64,000 nucleotides of DNA from JANRIG01 sp033765235 (GCA_033765235.1 JANRIG010000009.1:62001-126000); one strand, 5' to 3'. Counted from the first letter of the stretch, positions 47,901 to 55,780 are shown. Numbers and translations: made by a program. The notes: generated from the letters alone by a model not told the origin.

Positions 47901-50357
47901 GGAGGTACAGGCCCCTTAGAATACAGCCTCAATGGCACCGCATGGCAAACAAGCAATGTCTTTAATGCACTTGCAGCTAATACTTATACTCCGCGTGTGC
48001 GCAACCAAAGCAGTGTATCATGCTCTGCCACAGGCACTAATGTAGTGATTACAACACCCGGCGTACCAGCAATTACTAATTCACTCATTCAGCATGCCAC
48101 TAACTGTGGACTGATAAACGGGGCAATCACAATATTAGGAACTGGAGGTACAGGTCTATTAGAATACAGCCTCAATGGCACCACATGGCAAACAAGCAAT
48201 GCCTTTAATGCACTTGCAGCCAATACTTACACCCCGCGTGTGCGTAACCAAAGCAGTGTATCATGCTCTGCCACAGGCACTAATGTAGTGATTACTACTC
48301 CGAGCACGCCTACACTCACAGGTACATCCAAAACTGATGTGAGCAACTGTGGGTTATCTAATGGTAGTATAAGTATATCAGGATCAGGCAGTTTGGGCAC
48401 TTTACAATATAGCATAATAACAGGAGTATGGGGTGCTGCAAATACTTTTGGCGGACTAAATGCAGGCTCATACACCCCGGCAGTAAGATATACAGCTTAT
48501 ATCTCTTGCTCTGTAAGTGGCACATTAGTTACTCTCAATGCCCCTAATACTCCTACATTTAGCAGTGTATTTCGCTCTCATATTACCAATTGTGGTTTGA
48601 CAAATGGAGGCATCACCCTCACAGGTACTGGGGGTACAGCACCTTATGAGTATAGTTTTAACGGTGGAAGTACCTGGAGCAGTGCGGTTGCAAGTAATAA
48701 CTTATCAGCCAATAACTATAACATAGCCATTCGCAATAGTGGTTCACCTACTTGTTCATTCACCGGTACTGCACTCATTACCATCCCAAGTGCACCTGCA
48801 ATCACTAATTCACTCATTCAGCAAATCACTAACTGTGGACTGACAAACGGGGCAATCACAATATTAGGCACAGGAGGCACGGGCACCTTAGAATACAGCC
48901 TCAATGTCACCGCATGGCAAACAAGCAATGTCTTTAATGCACTTGTAGCCAATACTTACATCCCGCGTGTGCGTAACCAAGGCAGTGTATCATGCTCTGC
49001 CACAGGCACGAATGTAGTGATTACTACTCCAAGTACACCTTCAATAAACAGTTTCACCAAAACAGATGTGACCAATTGCAGCTCACCCAATGGCACTATC
49101 ACCATCTCTGGCACAGGAGGCACCGGCACCCAAGAATATAGTATCAATGGCAGCACATGGCAAATTGGTAATATATTTACAAACCTATCTGCCGGCAGCT
49201 ACACTCCATATATCAGAAATCAAGGAAGTATAAGCTGCTCTATATCAGGCACATTAATAACTATAGCAGCATGTGCCGGAGGCGGGATACCTGTGTCGGG
49301 TATCACCATCATGGGTGCCGGAGGAGTGGCTACACTTACTACTTTGGGTGCCACACTACAATTTAGTGCAATTACTTCACCTGCCAATGCTACTGTAAAT
49401 ACATTTATAGGATGGGCCACTTCTAATGCCTCCATAGCAAGCATAAGTAGCAGTGGGTTACTTACAGCCATGGCCAATGGTATAGTCACAGTGACCGGTA
49501 CAGCAGGCACTGTGACTTCATCGCTCATCATCACAGTGAATCAGCCACCTGTGAGCACTACACCCGGTGTCACACTCACCTTCACAGGTGCTACAACATT
49601 GACATTTGGCGGTCAGGGTGGGTTGCAAAGTTTTACACTCAGCGGTACGGGCAGCTGGAGTATTGCTACAAGTCATGCAAATATTATGGTAAGTCCTGCT
49701 TTGGGTAGCGGTGCAGCCAATATTAATGTATCATTATCAGGCAATAACAGCAGCTCCGCATTTACAGGGGCTATCACAATTACTGGAGGCGGTCTCACAC
49801 AGGTGATTAACATACAGCAAGACGTAGATGCAGTAGTATGCCCTATGTGGATATTTGGCAATGCCTCACCACTTACCTTAGACGCAGCGGGTGGAGTAAG
49901 CGTATTTACGGTAACAGCCGTAGCCAATTATGACATAGACTTTACCAAAAATGCTGATTGGCTCACCATTGTGCAATTGAGCAAAACAGTGGCAGCCAAC
50001 CGTTGCGATCATAATTATGTGTTCAGGTTCAGCATCAGTCAAAACTTACCCAAAACTGGCTCTAATATAGTGACGGTGAATGGAGTAGCCTCACAGTACA
50101 TTACTATATTGGGAGTGAACATGCTCAACAAAATTTCACAAAACCTTGACAATAATATAATAATATACCCTAACCCTGTGAAACGCGGTGAGATACTGTA
50201 CTTTAACAAAGAAGTAACGGGCGAGCTGTATAATGTGATAGGCAATAAAGTATTGGATATAGAAAACTCCATGTCAATAGCAACTCAAGATGTAGTACAA
50301 GGCATATATTTCCTCAAAACCAATAAGGGATATATATACAAAATTGCGGTAGAATAG
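41973..50357 (+). CDS. giant secreted multi-catalytic polysaccharide-degrading protein with type IX sorting tail
   Basis: 2794 residues. Order: signal peptide (1-19); GH30-like glycosidase (about 20-570) with acid/base Glu259 in IQNEL and nucleophile Glu399 in WMTE; BACON module (580-664); right-handed beta-helix of pectate-lyase type (about 668-1195; starts TYYISPTGNDTNDGLSPATAW); three BACON modules (1200-1460); SGNH esterase (1463-1680) with Ser1472 in GNSITQG, a GTND block and Asp1663/His1666 in DWVHPN; Fn3 (1685-1775); BACON (1776-1864); seven SprB-like 81-residue repeats (1871-2433); Ig-like Big_2 (2437-2530); BACON-like modules (to about 2720); Por-type C-terminal sorting domain (about 2722-2794; IIIYPNPVKRGEILYF). 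Probably attached to the cell surface, cutting and deacetylating a plant polysaccharide. The QNEL in place of the usual QNEP is unusual but keeps the acid/base Glu. Confidence 0.85.
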   Translation: MKKIYLIIAAMCICNILWGQGTATITPAMRNQTIDGLGTCLYDNVGVQSWFQNLYYDDAECSILRFDITPKFRSPYSNWTYNSPWFHNSPALPGPEGNNVRTYTGANDYTRTYAGRNAQIAVMGPDINANINLLDFTNVVPNSAGTMAGIGKVKAAQLGDFKLTASMWSPAPWVKISSGNVSGANSWPLPIAGVPYPFIWYDNFVGGRLDVSNTPLPVFFDGVQNTSALTQYARCLVAYLRGFQNRFNVKFYAISIQNELNFETFYNSAFYPLSSQYITAVVAARREMDKYPDLKDIKIMGPEDLLSGADYALWQYGGGASTVHKNLQYLQNIGLDTAATRAVDYFCIHGYAADGVGSAGADPVSWGRWANGWTSSPAPGIPATANGFRFYNKKSWMTETSGEDPAWLYPGSGFPSGGGFGIALNIHQAFTTGHESGYVYWQMADGDANSTGGALTGSSQQANAPKYNAFKHYSKYIRPGAVRINSTVTGTANISISTYIHDANLTYTIVLINSNNASRTVTINIPTSPFVMTTFTGRTSSNGSLWQASSHTVAGNQISVTLPAYGVMTLYGKGTNPLGTLNIAPSTGFTYPSSASTSTLTITGTAAWVINKTTSPWLTLSTTNGVGNRNVIFNATTNPGSMRIATVTVSGAGNNYIFNVTQAGAATANTYYISPTGNDTNDGLSPATAWNTISRVNTHAWSVGMQPGDRLLFEGNRTFSGSLYFQGNQPTVGRNIGNASNPIVISTYNTGIATILAGLNSGFYAYNAAGYSISGLIFKGAGPGINTVSGISFYNDQGSYLDYIYIHTISVSGFDAGLSIGEWAATTPYRGYSNITVTSSAFFDNYEAGITTWGRAKNSHTNLVVRNVFVYRNWGDPTKTANSGNGIVIGNVAGGLIEHSVAFDNGKNNLAISGGPCGIWCYESQNLTIQYCESYDNKSLGYDGCGFDIDGGSENCIIQYCYSHDNYGPGYLFAQYVGATTMQNNYIRYNISVNDGRQGSKGSIHIWGGNTFSNCHVYNNTVYTDNSTGKINGTMGIVKLNGTNYTGIKVRNNIFITSNGGFLIDDASNPATSVIHFQNNSYFAIDGNYRYIWGGNTYNSLSNWKSAASGQEAQGGTQLGLQGNPLLENMGISPTLNNTNLLATSLSGYRLRNNSPLINLGIDLRTATYGSLNVGNYDFYSGTIPQGVNFDIGCNERTPFLTALGANLTNVSATGGAFVITINSNVSWNIINPVAWITTSTTSGSNNNAIVTLNILPNTSATGRNTIISVTGSGLLSTINISQLGTVSHTLSYNPANQTFASGGGTNGGNIVSNTNWTVTSPVAWVSPTSFTGFGTGSLGFAALANTTVGARFAVVTITTGLIQAFVNITQSGVSNILTVNTNILNYSLSAATVTVSVTSNISWTATSSQAWLILAGGSGSGNGTFTAATSLNNSASNRVAQITISGGAINRIINVTQTGIRPLRIVSLGNSITQGNVVGGVINQWSYRFFLWEKLDSLNINVDMVGHIPYWFNENSGNMVTTPVSRYTARTFDRDHDAYYGITSNSHLYGDPSNGWTGSPLPSLANRAYTPDIALLHIGTNDNDANVSTTVSNINHTIDEFRKRNPNVVVLVAKLITGWKAINGQVDALVAAKTTAQSPVIAVDHATGFINDPGAAGTMTFDWVHPNTVGSVFMAKRWFDPIIIHHIDPIAPASPATISATNLTSSASRLNWAISTDNIGIKGYRIFVNGSYSGSTTGAVFTVSGLAQNTNYPITVVAIDFKNNVSAPAITNIFIPSGSYLIASLSALTYASTGGLQNVSVSSNVSWTVTDNAPWITTSLSTGTGNALLGITASANTTAGIRTAQVSIAGASLIQIVNITQAGFVCTSPGLNPASVTHITNCGLTNGSIAINATGGNPPLEYSLNGTAWQTSNIFNALAANTYTPRVRNQSSVSCSATGTDIVITTPGAPAITNSLIQHVSNCGLINGAITILGTGGTGPLEYSLNGTAWQTSNVFNALAANTYTPRVRNQSSVSCSATGTNVVITTPGVPAITNSLIQHATNCGLINGAITILGTGGTGLLEYSLNGTTWQTSNAFNALAANTYTPRVRNQSSVSCSATGTNVVITTPSTPTLTGTSKTDVSNCGLSNGSISISGSGSLGTLQYSIITGVWGAANTFGGLNAGSYTPAVRYTAYISCSVSGTLVTLNAPNTPTFSSVFRSHITNCGLTNGGITLTGTGGTAPYEYSFNGGSTWSSAVASNNLSANNYNIAIRNSGSPTCSFTGTALITIPSAPAITNSLIQQITNCGLTNGAITILGTGGTGTLEYSLNVTAWQTSNVFNALVANTYIPRVRNQGSVSCSATGTNVVITTPSTPSINSFTKTDVTNCSSPNGTITISGTGGTGTQEYSINGSTWQIGNIFTNLSAGSYTPYIRNQGSISCSISGTLITIAACAGGGIPVSGITIMGAGGVATLTTLGATLQFSAITSPANATVNTFIGWATSNASIASISSSGLLTAMANGIVTVTGTAGTVTSSLIITVNQPPVSTTPGVTLTFTGATTLTFGGQGGLQSFTLSGTGSWSIATSHANIMVSPALGSGAANINVSLSGNNSSSAFTGAITITGGGLTQVINIQQDVDAVVCPMWIFGNASPLTLDAAGGVSVFTVTAVANYDIDFTKNADWLTIVQLSKTVAANRCDHNYVFRFSISQNLPKTGSNIVTVNGVASQYITILGVNMLNKISQNLDNNIIIYPNPVKRGEILYFNKEVTGELYNVIGNKVLDIENSMSIATQDVVQGIYFLKTNKGYIYKIAVE
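47583..49271 (+). repeat. seven tandem 243-base repeats (SprB-like, 81 residues each)
   Basis: Unit starts are 47583, 47826, 48069, 48312, 48555, 48798 and 49041; six units are exactly 81 codons and the last is about 77. Each has Cys at unit position 13 (NCGL) and about 66 (SCSATG), a possible disulfide. Units 1, 2, 3 and 6 are almost identical in DNA sequence, whereas 4, 5 and 7 have diverged. The pattern resembles the SprB repeat of Bacteroidota adhesins. Confidence 0.85.
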
Positions 50358-50387
50358 CAATAAGATATAAATAAATGTGTTATAATG

Positions 50388-50420
50388 AATGTAATGCGAA
50401 TGTTTTTTTCGTATTACATT
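50388..50420. terminator. hairpin between convergent genes
   Basis: AATGTAATGCGAA (50388-50400) and TTCGTATTACATT (50408-50420) pair over 13 bases with one G-T, leaving a 7-base T-rich loop. It lies between the giant enzyme gene and the convergent ATPase gene and touches the latter's stop codon. Neither strand has a strong T-tract after the stem, so it may work in both directions or protect 3' ends. Confidence 0.55.
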
Positions 50421-51615
50421 ATCTTAAAAATCCAAACAACCATAAGGGCATTTTGTTGCCATATCCACTTTCTATTTCATCTATGGCGAGGTAGCTTTCA
50501 GGTAAGTTTTTTATTTGCCTGAAAGTTTTGTTTTTGCCACCTACCTCAAATATGTATTTATGGTCTATGAGAAAGTCACCGGCGGGGGTATAGCTCACGT
50601 GGTGCTTGGCATTGAGTTGATTATAGAAAAATGTTTCTCTAAGCATACCTTTTTCAGGTTTGCTACCACACAGTACATGCACAATAGACGGGTTTTCTAA
50701 ATATATCATTTCCGGCTTCACCATGGCATTTAATCCTTTTTCGTCAGATACCAGCATATTTATAAGTCTGGTGCGCGACAAATAGTCTAAATACCTATAC
50801 ACATACCGCCTGTCAACCCCTATCTTAGCAGCTAATTCATGTATGCTGGGCTTGAATGGAACAGACTCACTGATGACAACCAATAATTTTTTGATTTTCA
50901 TGGCAGTATTATAATCAATGCCGGTGACAGCTATGAGGTCATTTTCTATAATCATATTTATGGTATTCAATAATTTATCAAAAAAACCTGATTTATTATG
51001 TGCAGAAAATGGATATGAACCATATTTTAGAAACGAATCAAAGTATATAAATGGCAGAAAATTTTTGTTTAATAGTTCTGCCACTATATCTACATGATGT
51101 ATTACCATGTCGGGTAACGAAACAGCATCAAATTTGAATTTGTGCTCATACACCAAATACTCCCTATACGACATAGTTTCCAGCTTGTACACCATAGCCC
51201 TGCGGCTCAAGTCGCCTTGAGTTTTTGACATTTCTAATATAGATGAACCCGTAAATATGACATACAGCTCAGGGTAGTTATCATATATATTTTTCAGCTC
51301 AATTGACCATGTATCATATTTATGTACTTCATCCAAGTACAGATATTTACCGCCTCTGCGCACATGCTCATCGGCTACATCTACCAGCCTATGGGTGGTA
51401 AAATATATGTCATCCATAGAGGCATATAAGCCTATCTCGGCGGGTATGTTTTTTTCTTTTAATTTTTGTAATAATATAGTGGTTTTGCCTGTGCCTCTGG
51501 CTCCTGTAATACCTATGAGCCTTTCGGTATCATCTATATCATGATACAAATACCGCCTAAAATCCATGGCGGTATTTTTTAATTTTTTGTTTGAATTGAG
51601 ATACAAATCTTCCAT
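50419..51615 (-). CDS. AAA_14/DUF4143-type ATPase
   Basis: A 398-residue cytoplasmic P-loop protein. Walker A is GARGTGKT (38-45), Walker B is YLYLDEVHKY (about 92-101), and the sensor region has VIFTGSSILEMSK. The helical and winged-helix part (about 265-310; LAAKIGVDRRYVYRYLDYL) and the C-terminal nuclease-like fold with FLIDHKYIFEVGGKNKTFRQ are the DUF4143-type end. These ATPases are widespread and of unknown function; some are linked to defence or stress. It stands alone, with its own promoter. Confidence 0.8.
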   Translation of the reverse strand: MEDLYLNSNKKLKNTAMDFRRYLYHDIDDTERLIGITGARGTGKTTILLQKLKEKNIPAEIGLYASMDDIYFTTHRLVDVADEHVRRGGKYLYLDEVHKYDTWSIELKNIYDNYPELYVIFTGSSILEMSKTQGDLSRRAMVYKLETMSYREYLVYEHKFKFDAVSLPDMVIHHVDIVAELLNKNFLPFIYFDSFLKYGSYPFSAHNKSGFFDKLLNTINMIIENDLIAVTGIDYNTAMKIKKLLVVISESVPFKPSIHELAAKIGVDRRYVYRYLDYLSRTRLINMLVSDEKGLNAMVKPEMIYLENPSIVHVLCGSKPEKGMLRETFFYNQLNAKHHVSYTPAGDFLIDHKYIFEVGGKNKTFRQIKNLPESYLAIDEIESGYGNKMPLWLFGFLR

Positions 51616-51630
51616 AATCTCATAATTTAC

Positions 51631-51755
51631 ACAAATATACGCATATGTGTTTATATTTGTACAAAGTATTTAAAAATTGTTTAAAATTTTCACAAATATT
51701 ATATATGTACACAAAATTGCACAAAACTGTAAAATGTGTATTTATATGTACAAAT
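51631..51755. promoter_or_regulatory. helically phased ACAAA repeats and dyad upstream of the AAA_14 ATPase gene
   Basis: Copies of ACAAA start at 51631, 51661, 51692, 51711, 51721 and 51750, with gaps of 30, 31, 19, 10 and 29 bases, all near multiples of a helical turn. The first lies in a perfect 9-base inverted repeat, ACAAATATA (51631-51639) and TATATTTGT (51652-51660), which also carries the -7 box. Either a cooperative regulator site or intrinsically curved A-tract DNA. Confidence 0.45.
51632..51665 (-). promoter_or_regulatory. promoter of the AAA_14 ATPase gene
   Basis: On the minus strand, TTTG (51665-51662) and TATATTTG (51639-51632) are exact -33 and -7 matches with a 22-base spacer. 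The start codon is 16 bases past the -7 box, giving a leader of about 10 bases. Confidence 0.5.
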
Positions 51756-51857
51756 TTATGAAATGTACATACTGTTGTATATTAATAACTATTTGTAAAT
51801 AAATGCTTTAATAGAAATAAGAAATATTGTAACATAAATGTTTTTATGGCTAAATAT

Positions 51858-52373
51858 TCAATACATATTTTTATTTTTCATCTCTTGGTACAACAATTTG
51901 AAATTTATTTTGCCATTTTGAGCATCAAGATGTTGAGCTATGACCATAGACTTTTGCAGCCTTATTTCGCTATTTTGCACCATATTTACCAAATAGATGA
52001 GGGTGCGCTGCTTGCCGGGTGTTAAATTTTCAAAATGCTTAAATGCTGTATCATATTGTGCCAATACTTCGTTAAACTGCTCAGGCATAGGCATACCATA
52101 GGTAGAACTGTCGGGGCTCAGTTCTATGTTAATTATATCTCCGAGTTTTAATTTAAGTTTATTACAGATAGTTTTATTCAGTTTGATAAACCATACATCG
52201 CTACCTTTGGGCATGAATGCAGTGGGAATGGCATGTATGCCATTGATGATACATATAAATCTTTTGATGTTTTGGTCAAAATAATAATTTACAACCTCGT
52301 TGGGTACTATTAGGTGATAGTTCCACAAGGTAGAAGCAGAAGCAGATAAGGAAGATGTAAAATGTTTTGTCAT
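51858..52373 (-). CDS. YdeI/OmpD-associated family protein with DUF1905
   Basis: A 171-residue cytoplasmic protein. The first 95 residues form the DUF1905 barrel (WNYHLIVPNEVVNYY, then AFMPKGSDVWFIKLNKTICNKLKLKLGD), the rest is the helical YdeI/OmdA part with the core LTPGKQRTLIYLV. Relatives are annotated as bacteriocin-protection or OmpD-associated proteins, but the molecular role is not established. It is divergent from radA with a 222-base gap in which I see only AT-rich sequence and one small hairpin (52530-52544). Confidence 0.75.
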   Translation of the reverse strand: MTKHFTSSLSASASTLWNYHLIVPNEVVNYYFDQNIKRFICIINGIHAIPTAFMPKGSDVWFIKLNKTICNKLKLKLGDIINIELSPDSSTYGMPMPEQFNEVLAQYDTAFKHFENLTPGKQRTLIYLVNMVQNSEIRLQKSMVIAQHLDAQNGKINFKLLYQEMKNKNMY

Positions 52374-52595
52374 AGCTCAAAATTACATAATATACAATTC
52401 ACAACCATATAATATGTACATTTGTGGCAGCATCATTTATAGAAGATATAAGTAAAACAATGTCAAATCATTAGCTATTTACTAAATTGTAAATTTCGCT
52501 ATATTGTGGTGTACCAATTGATATCATGTTGCTATTGCATAGCACAAATTATTATTATATATTATTCTTGATGAATAATTTTCACATTCATACTA

Positions 52596-53972
52596 ATGGC
52601 TAAATCAAAAACCGCATTTTTTTGTCAATCGTGTGGGTATGAAAGTCCTAAATGGCTTGGCAAATGCCCATCATGCAATACATGGAATACTTTTGTGGAA
52701 GAGCTTGTAACCAAAGAAGAGGCTGCACAACCATTGCATAAATGGAAAAACACAGAAAACATACCTCAAAAAATTGAGACAATTTCAGGTGCTGAGCAAC
52801 CTCGCATCATACTACCTGATATGGAGCTCAATAGGGTGCTTGGCGGAGGCATGGTGCCCGGTTCGGTAGTGCTCATAGGGGGCGAGCCCGGCATAGGCAA
52901 GTCCACCTTACTTTTGCAAAATGCCATAGCTACTCACAGCCTCAAAGTACTGTATGTGAGCGGCGAGGAAAGTGAGACCCAAGTAAAAATGCGTGCCGAG
53001 CGTATGCCCGGTTTTCAAAATATAGATAAAACATCGTGTTACATACTTACTGAGACCGGCACACACAACCTATTCAAACAAATAGACTTAGTATGCCCCG
53101 ACTGGGTAATAATAGATTCTATACAAACCTTGGAAACACCTGCCATAGAGTCTTCAGCAGGCAGTATATCGCAAGTGAAACAATGCACTGCAGAACTCAT
53201 ACGCTATGCCAAGCAGACAGGAGTGCCTGTGTTTTTGATAGGTCATATCAATAAAGACGGACTTATAGCAGGTCCTAAAGTGCTGGAGCACATGGTAGAT
53301 ACCGTATTGCAGTTTGAGGGCGACCGCCATATGAGCTACCGCATAGTACGCACCCTCAAAAACAGATTTGGCTCAGCCTCTGAGTTGGGCATATATGAGA
53401 TGACAGGGCAAGGGCTGCGTGAGATAAGCAACCCATCGGAGGTGCTAATCTCGCAAACGTCAGACCAGCTGCCCGGAGTAGCCATAGGGTGTATGCTGGA
53501 AGGAAACAGACCCTTGCTTATAGAGATACAATCGCTGGTGAGCCCGGCTGTGTATGGCACCCCACAGCGTACCTGCACAGGTTTTGACGGCAAAAGGCTG
53601 AATATGCTACTGGCTGTGCTTGAGAAGCGCGGCGGCTTCAGACTAGGACAGCAAGATGTGTTTTTGAATATAGCAGGAGGCATACGTGTAGAAGACCCGG
53701 CAATAGACTTGGCGGTATGTATGTCTGTGATATCGTCATTTGATGATATAAATATAGGTCATGATGTATGTTTTGCGGCTGAGATAGGTCTTGGCGGAGA
53801 GTTAAGAGCCGTGAATAGAGCAGAGCAAAGAATAGCTGAAGCTCAAAAACTTGGTTTTAAGCATATTTACATATCAAAAAACCAAAATAAAACTATATCG
53901 CCTACCACAGGCTCTTTGAAAGTACATGCCTTAGGCAAGTTAGACGAAGTCATATCAGATTTGTATGGCTAA
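52596..53972 (+). CDS. radA: DNA repair protein RadA
   Basis: A 458-residue RecA-like helicase that promotes branch migration in recombination. The N-terminal zinc finger has Cys10, Cys13, Cys24 and Cys27 (CQSCGYESPKWLGKCPSC), Walker A is GGEPGIGKS (95-103), the RadA-specific KNRFGSASELG motif is present, and the C-terminal Lon-protease-like domain (about 290-450) is complete. A partial -7 match, TAATTTTC, lies at 52576-52583. Length is normal. Confidence 0.95.
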   Translation: MAKSKTAFFCQSCGYESPKWLGKCPSCNTWNTFVEELVTKEEAAQPLHKWKNTENIPQKIETISGAEQPRIILPDMELNRVLGGGMVPGSVVLIGGEPGIGKSTLLLQNAIATHSLKVLYVSGEESETQVKMRAERMPGFQNIDKTSCYILTETGTHNLFKQIDLVCPDWVIIDSIQTLETPAIESSAGSISQVKQCTAELIRYAKQTGVPVFLIGHINKDGLIAGPKVLEHMVDTVLQFEGDRHMSYRIVRTLKNRFGSASELGIYEMTGQGLREISNPSEVLISQTSDQLPGVAIGCMLEGNRPLLIEIQSLVSPAVYGTPQRTCTGFDGKRLNMLLAVLEKRGGFRLGQQDVFLNIAGGIRVEDPAIDLAVCMSVISSFDDINIGHDVCFAAEIGLGGELRAVNRAEQRIAEAQKLGFKHIYISKNQNKTISPTTGSLKVHALGKLDEVISDLYG

Positions 53973-54208
53973 GAATATGATAGTATACCCAAAGCAAAAT
54001 AGCATCGCATATTATGATTGTTTATACAATTTTTTTAGTCCAACTCCATTTCTATCTGCAAATTATGTTTTGGGTTGATATGGTCAGTTTGGCAAGAAAG
54101 TATAATCATATGAAAAAGTATTTATTACTATTAATAACTTACTATAATTCAAATATAAGATACTAAGTAACATTAAGTACGGCACTAATGAAAGGTACAA
54201 AAACGCAC
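53973..54208. other. 236-base gap between radA and the E2 gene, no gene seen
   Basis: AT-rich spacer between convergent genes. It contains a weak 5-base stem ATTGT/ACAAT followed by a run of T (54017-54036) that may end radA transcription, and an 18-codon frame at 54110 that begins like a signal peptide (MKKYLLLLITYYN) but stops at once. I do not call a gene. Confidence 0.4.
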
Positions 54209-55780
54209 TTACGCCAAAATTCTGACAGGGTCTTCGAGCAGTGCTTTTAATGTTTGCAAAAATGAGGCTCCTATGGCACCGTCTACCACCCTATGATCGC
54301 ACGATAGCGTCACTTTCATGATGTTTCCTATTGTCAACTGCCCATCTTTCACTATAGCTGTTTGTTTTATGGCACCTACAGAAAGTATGCAAACGTCGGG
54401 TTGGTTTATGATAGAGGTAAACTCATCTATGCCAAACATACCCAAGTTTGATATAGTAAAAGTATTGCCTGCCCAGTCGTTGGGTTGCAATTTGCCTGAT
54501 TTGGCTTTGGCACCCAGCTCTTTTACCTCGCCGGATATTTGGGTGAGTGATTTGGTATCGGCAAACCTAACAACAGGCACTAGCAAGCCATCTTCTACTG
54601 CTACTGCTACTCCTATATGTATGTGGTGGTTGTAGCGCATTTTGTCTCCCAACCACTGACCATTTACTTTGGGGTGCTTGCGTATGGTAGCTGCTACTGC
54701 TTTAATTACCATATCGTTAAAGGATATTTTTGCTTCTGCATATTCGTTCACACTTTTGCGTGCTTCTATAGCCTTATCCATATTTATCTCCATTACTAAG
54801 CTGAAGTGTGGAGCGGTAAACAGGCTCTCGCCTAGTCTTCGTGCTATGGTTTTGCGCATTTGGGATACAGCTACCTCCTCATAGCTTTCGCTACCTGTGG
54901 GCACTGTATTAGATACAACTTTGGCAGCTGAAGATGCAGATTTATAATTTTCGAGATCTTTTTTTACAATTCTTCCACCATCAGCGGTGCCTTGCACCTG
55001 TGAGAGGTCTATACCTTTGTCGGCAGCTATTTTTTTGGCAAGTGGAGATGCAAATATTCGGCTGCCATTGCTTGCTGTATTAGTTGATACCTGTACATGT
55101 ACACTTTGGTTGGGCACATCAGGTGTTTGTACTGCAGATGTATTGGGGGTTGTAGAGGGTTTGCCGGCTTCAAGCAATGCTTTATAATCTGCACCTTGCT
55201 CCCCTACTATGCAAAGCACACCGTCTACGGGTACAGATTTGCCTTGTTCTACACCTATATATAATATTGTTCCATCTTCATATGACTCTAGTTCCATAGT
55301 GGCTTTGTCTGTAGTGACATCAGCAAGCAGCTCGCCTGATTTTACTTTGTCACCTACCTTTTTGTGCCATTTTTCTATAGTGCCTTCTGTCATGGTATCG
55401 CTCATTTTGGGCATGTATATCACCTTGGCTTTGATGTGTGAGGTGTCTATAGTTTTGGCAAGTTTTGTATCGGTATTTACAGGTGTTTGCACTGAGGATG
55501 TGCCTCCGGTACTGCCTGATATGAGGGCAGATATATCTTCGCCCGATTTGCCTACAATAGCAAGTATTCCATCTACTGGTATGGCACTCTTGGCATTTGC
55601 TCCCAAGTATAGTACTGTGCCTGATGCATAGGCTTCTACCTCCATGGTAGCTTTGTCAGAGTCTACTTCTGCCAATAACTCACCTTCTTTCACTGCATCA
55701 CCTATTTTTTTGTGCCATGCAGCTATCACACCTTCTGTCATGGTATCGCTCAACTTGGGCATTCGCAATATTTCAGCCAT
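54209..55780 (-). CDS. pdhC: pyruvate dehydrogenase E2, dihydrolipoamide acetyltransferase, two lipoyl domains
   Basis: A 523-residue acyltransferase core of the pyruvate dehydrogenase complex. Two lipoyl domains lie at about 1-80 (lipoyl Lys in DSDKATME) and 122-200 (TTDKATME), joined by Ala/Thr/Ser-rich linkers. The peripheral subunit-binding domain is at about 240-280 (FASPLAKKIAADKGIDLSQV). The catalytic domain runs to the end, with the active-site His in SCDHRVVDGA. It passes acetyl groups from E1 to CoA. E1 and E3 genes are not adjacent. The two lipoyl domains share MPKLSDTMTEGVI-like beginnings and probably arose by duplication. Confidence 0.93.
   Translation of the reverse strand: MAEILRMPKLSDTMTEGVIAAWHKKIGDAVKEGELLAEVDSDKATMEVEAYASGTVLYLGANAKSAIPVDGILAIVGKSGEDISALISGSTGGTSSVQTPVNTDTKLAKTIDTSHIKAKVIYMPKMSDTMTEGTIEKWHKKVGDKVKSGELLADVTTDKATMELESYEDGTILYIGVEQGKSVPVDGVLCIVGEQGADYKALLEAGKPSTTPNTSAVQTPDVPNQSVHVQVSTNTASNGSRIFASPLAKKIAADKGIDLSQVQGTADGGRIVKKDLENYKSASSAAKVVSNTVPTGSESYEEVAVSQMRKTIARRLGESLFTAPHFSLVMEINMDKAIEARKSVNEYAEAKISFNDMVIKAVAATIRKHPKVNGQWLGDKMRYNHHIHIGVAVAVEDGLLVPVVRFADTKSLTQISGEVKELGAKAKSGKLQPNDWAGNTFTISNLGMFGIDEFTSIINQPDVCILSVGAIKQTAIVKDGQLTIGNIMKVTLSCDHRVVDGAIGASFLQTLKALLEDPVRILA

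Noticed and set aside
47583..49271. Tandem 243-base repeats as a possible CRISPR or other non-coding array
   Set aside because: The units are long, lack unique spacers and are in frame throughout the protein.
45509..49927. Long minus-strand and shifted frames inside the giant enzyme gene
   Set aside because: They are shadows produced by its repetitive Thr/Asn/Gly-rich coding; none has a start signal or a recognisable domain.
54110..54166. 18-codon frame starting like a signal peptide
   Set aside because: It stops after 18 codons with no mature part; more likely chance in an AT-rich spacer.
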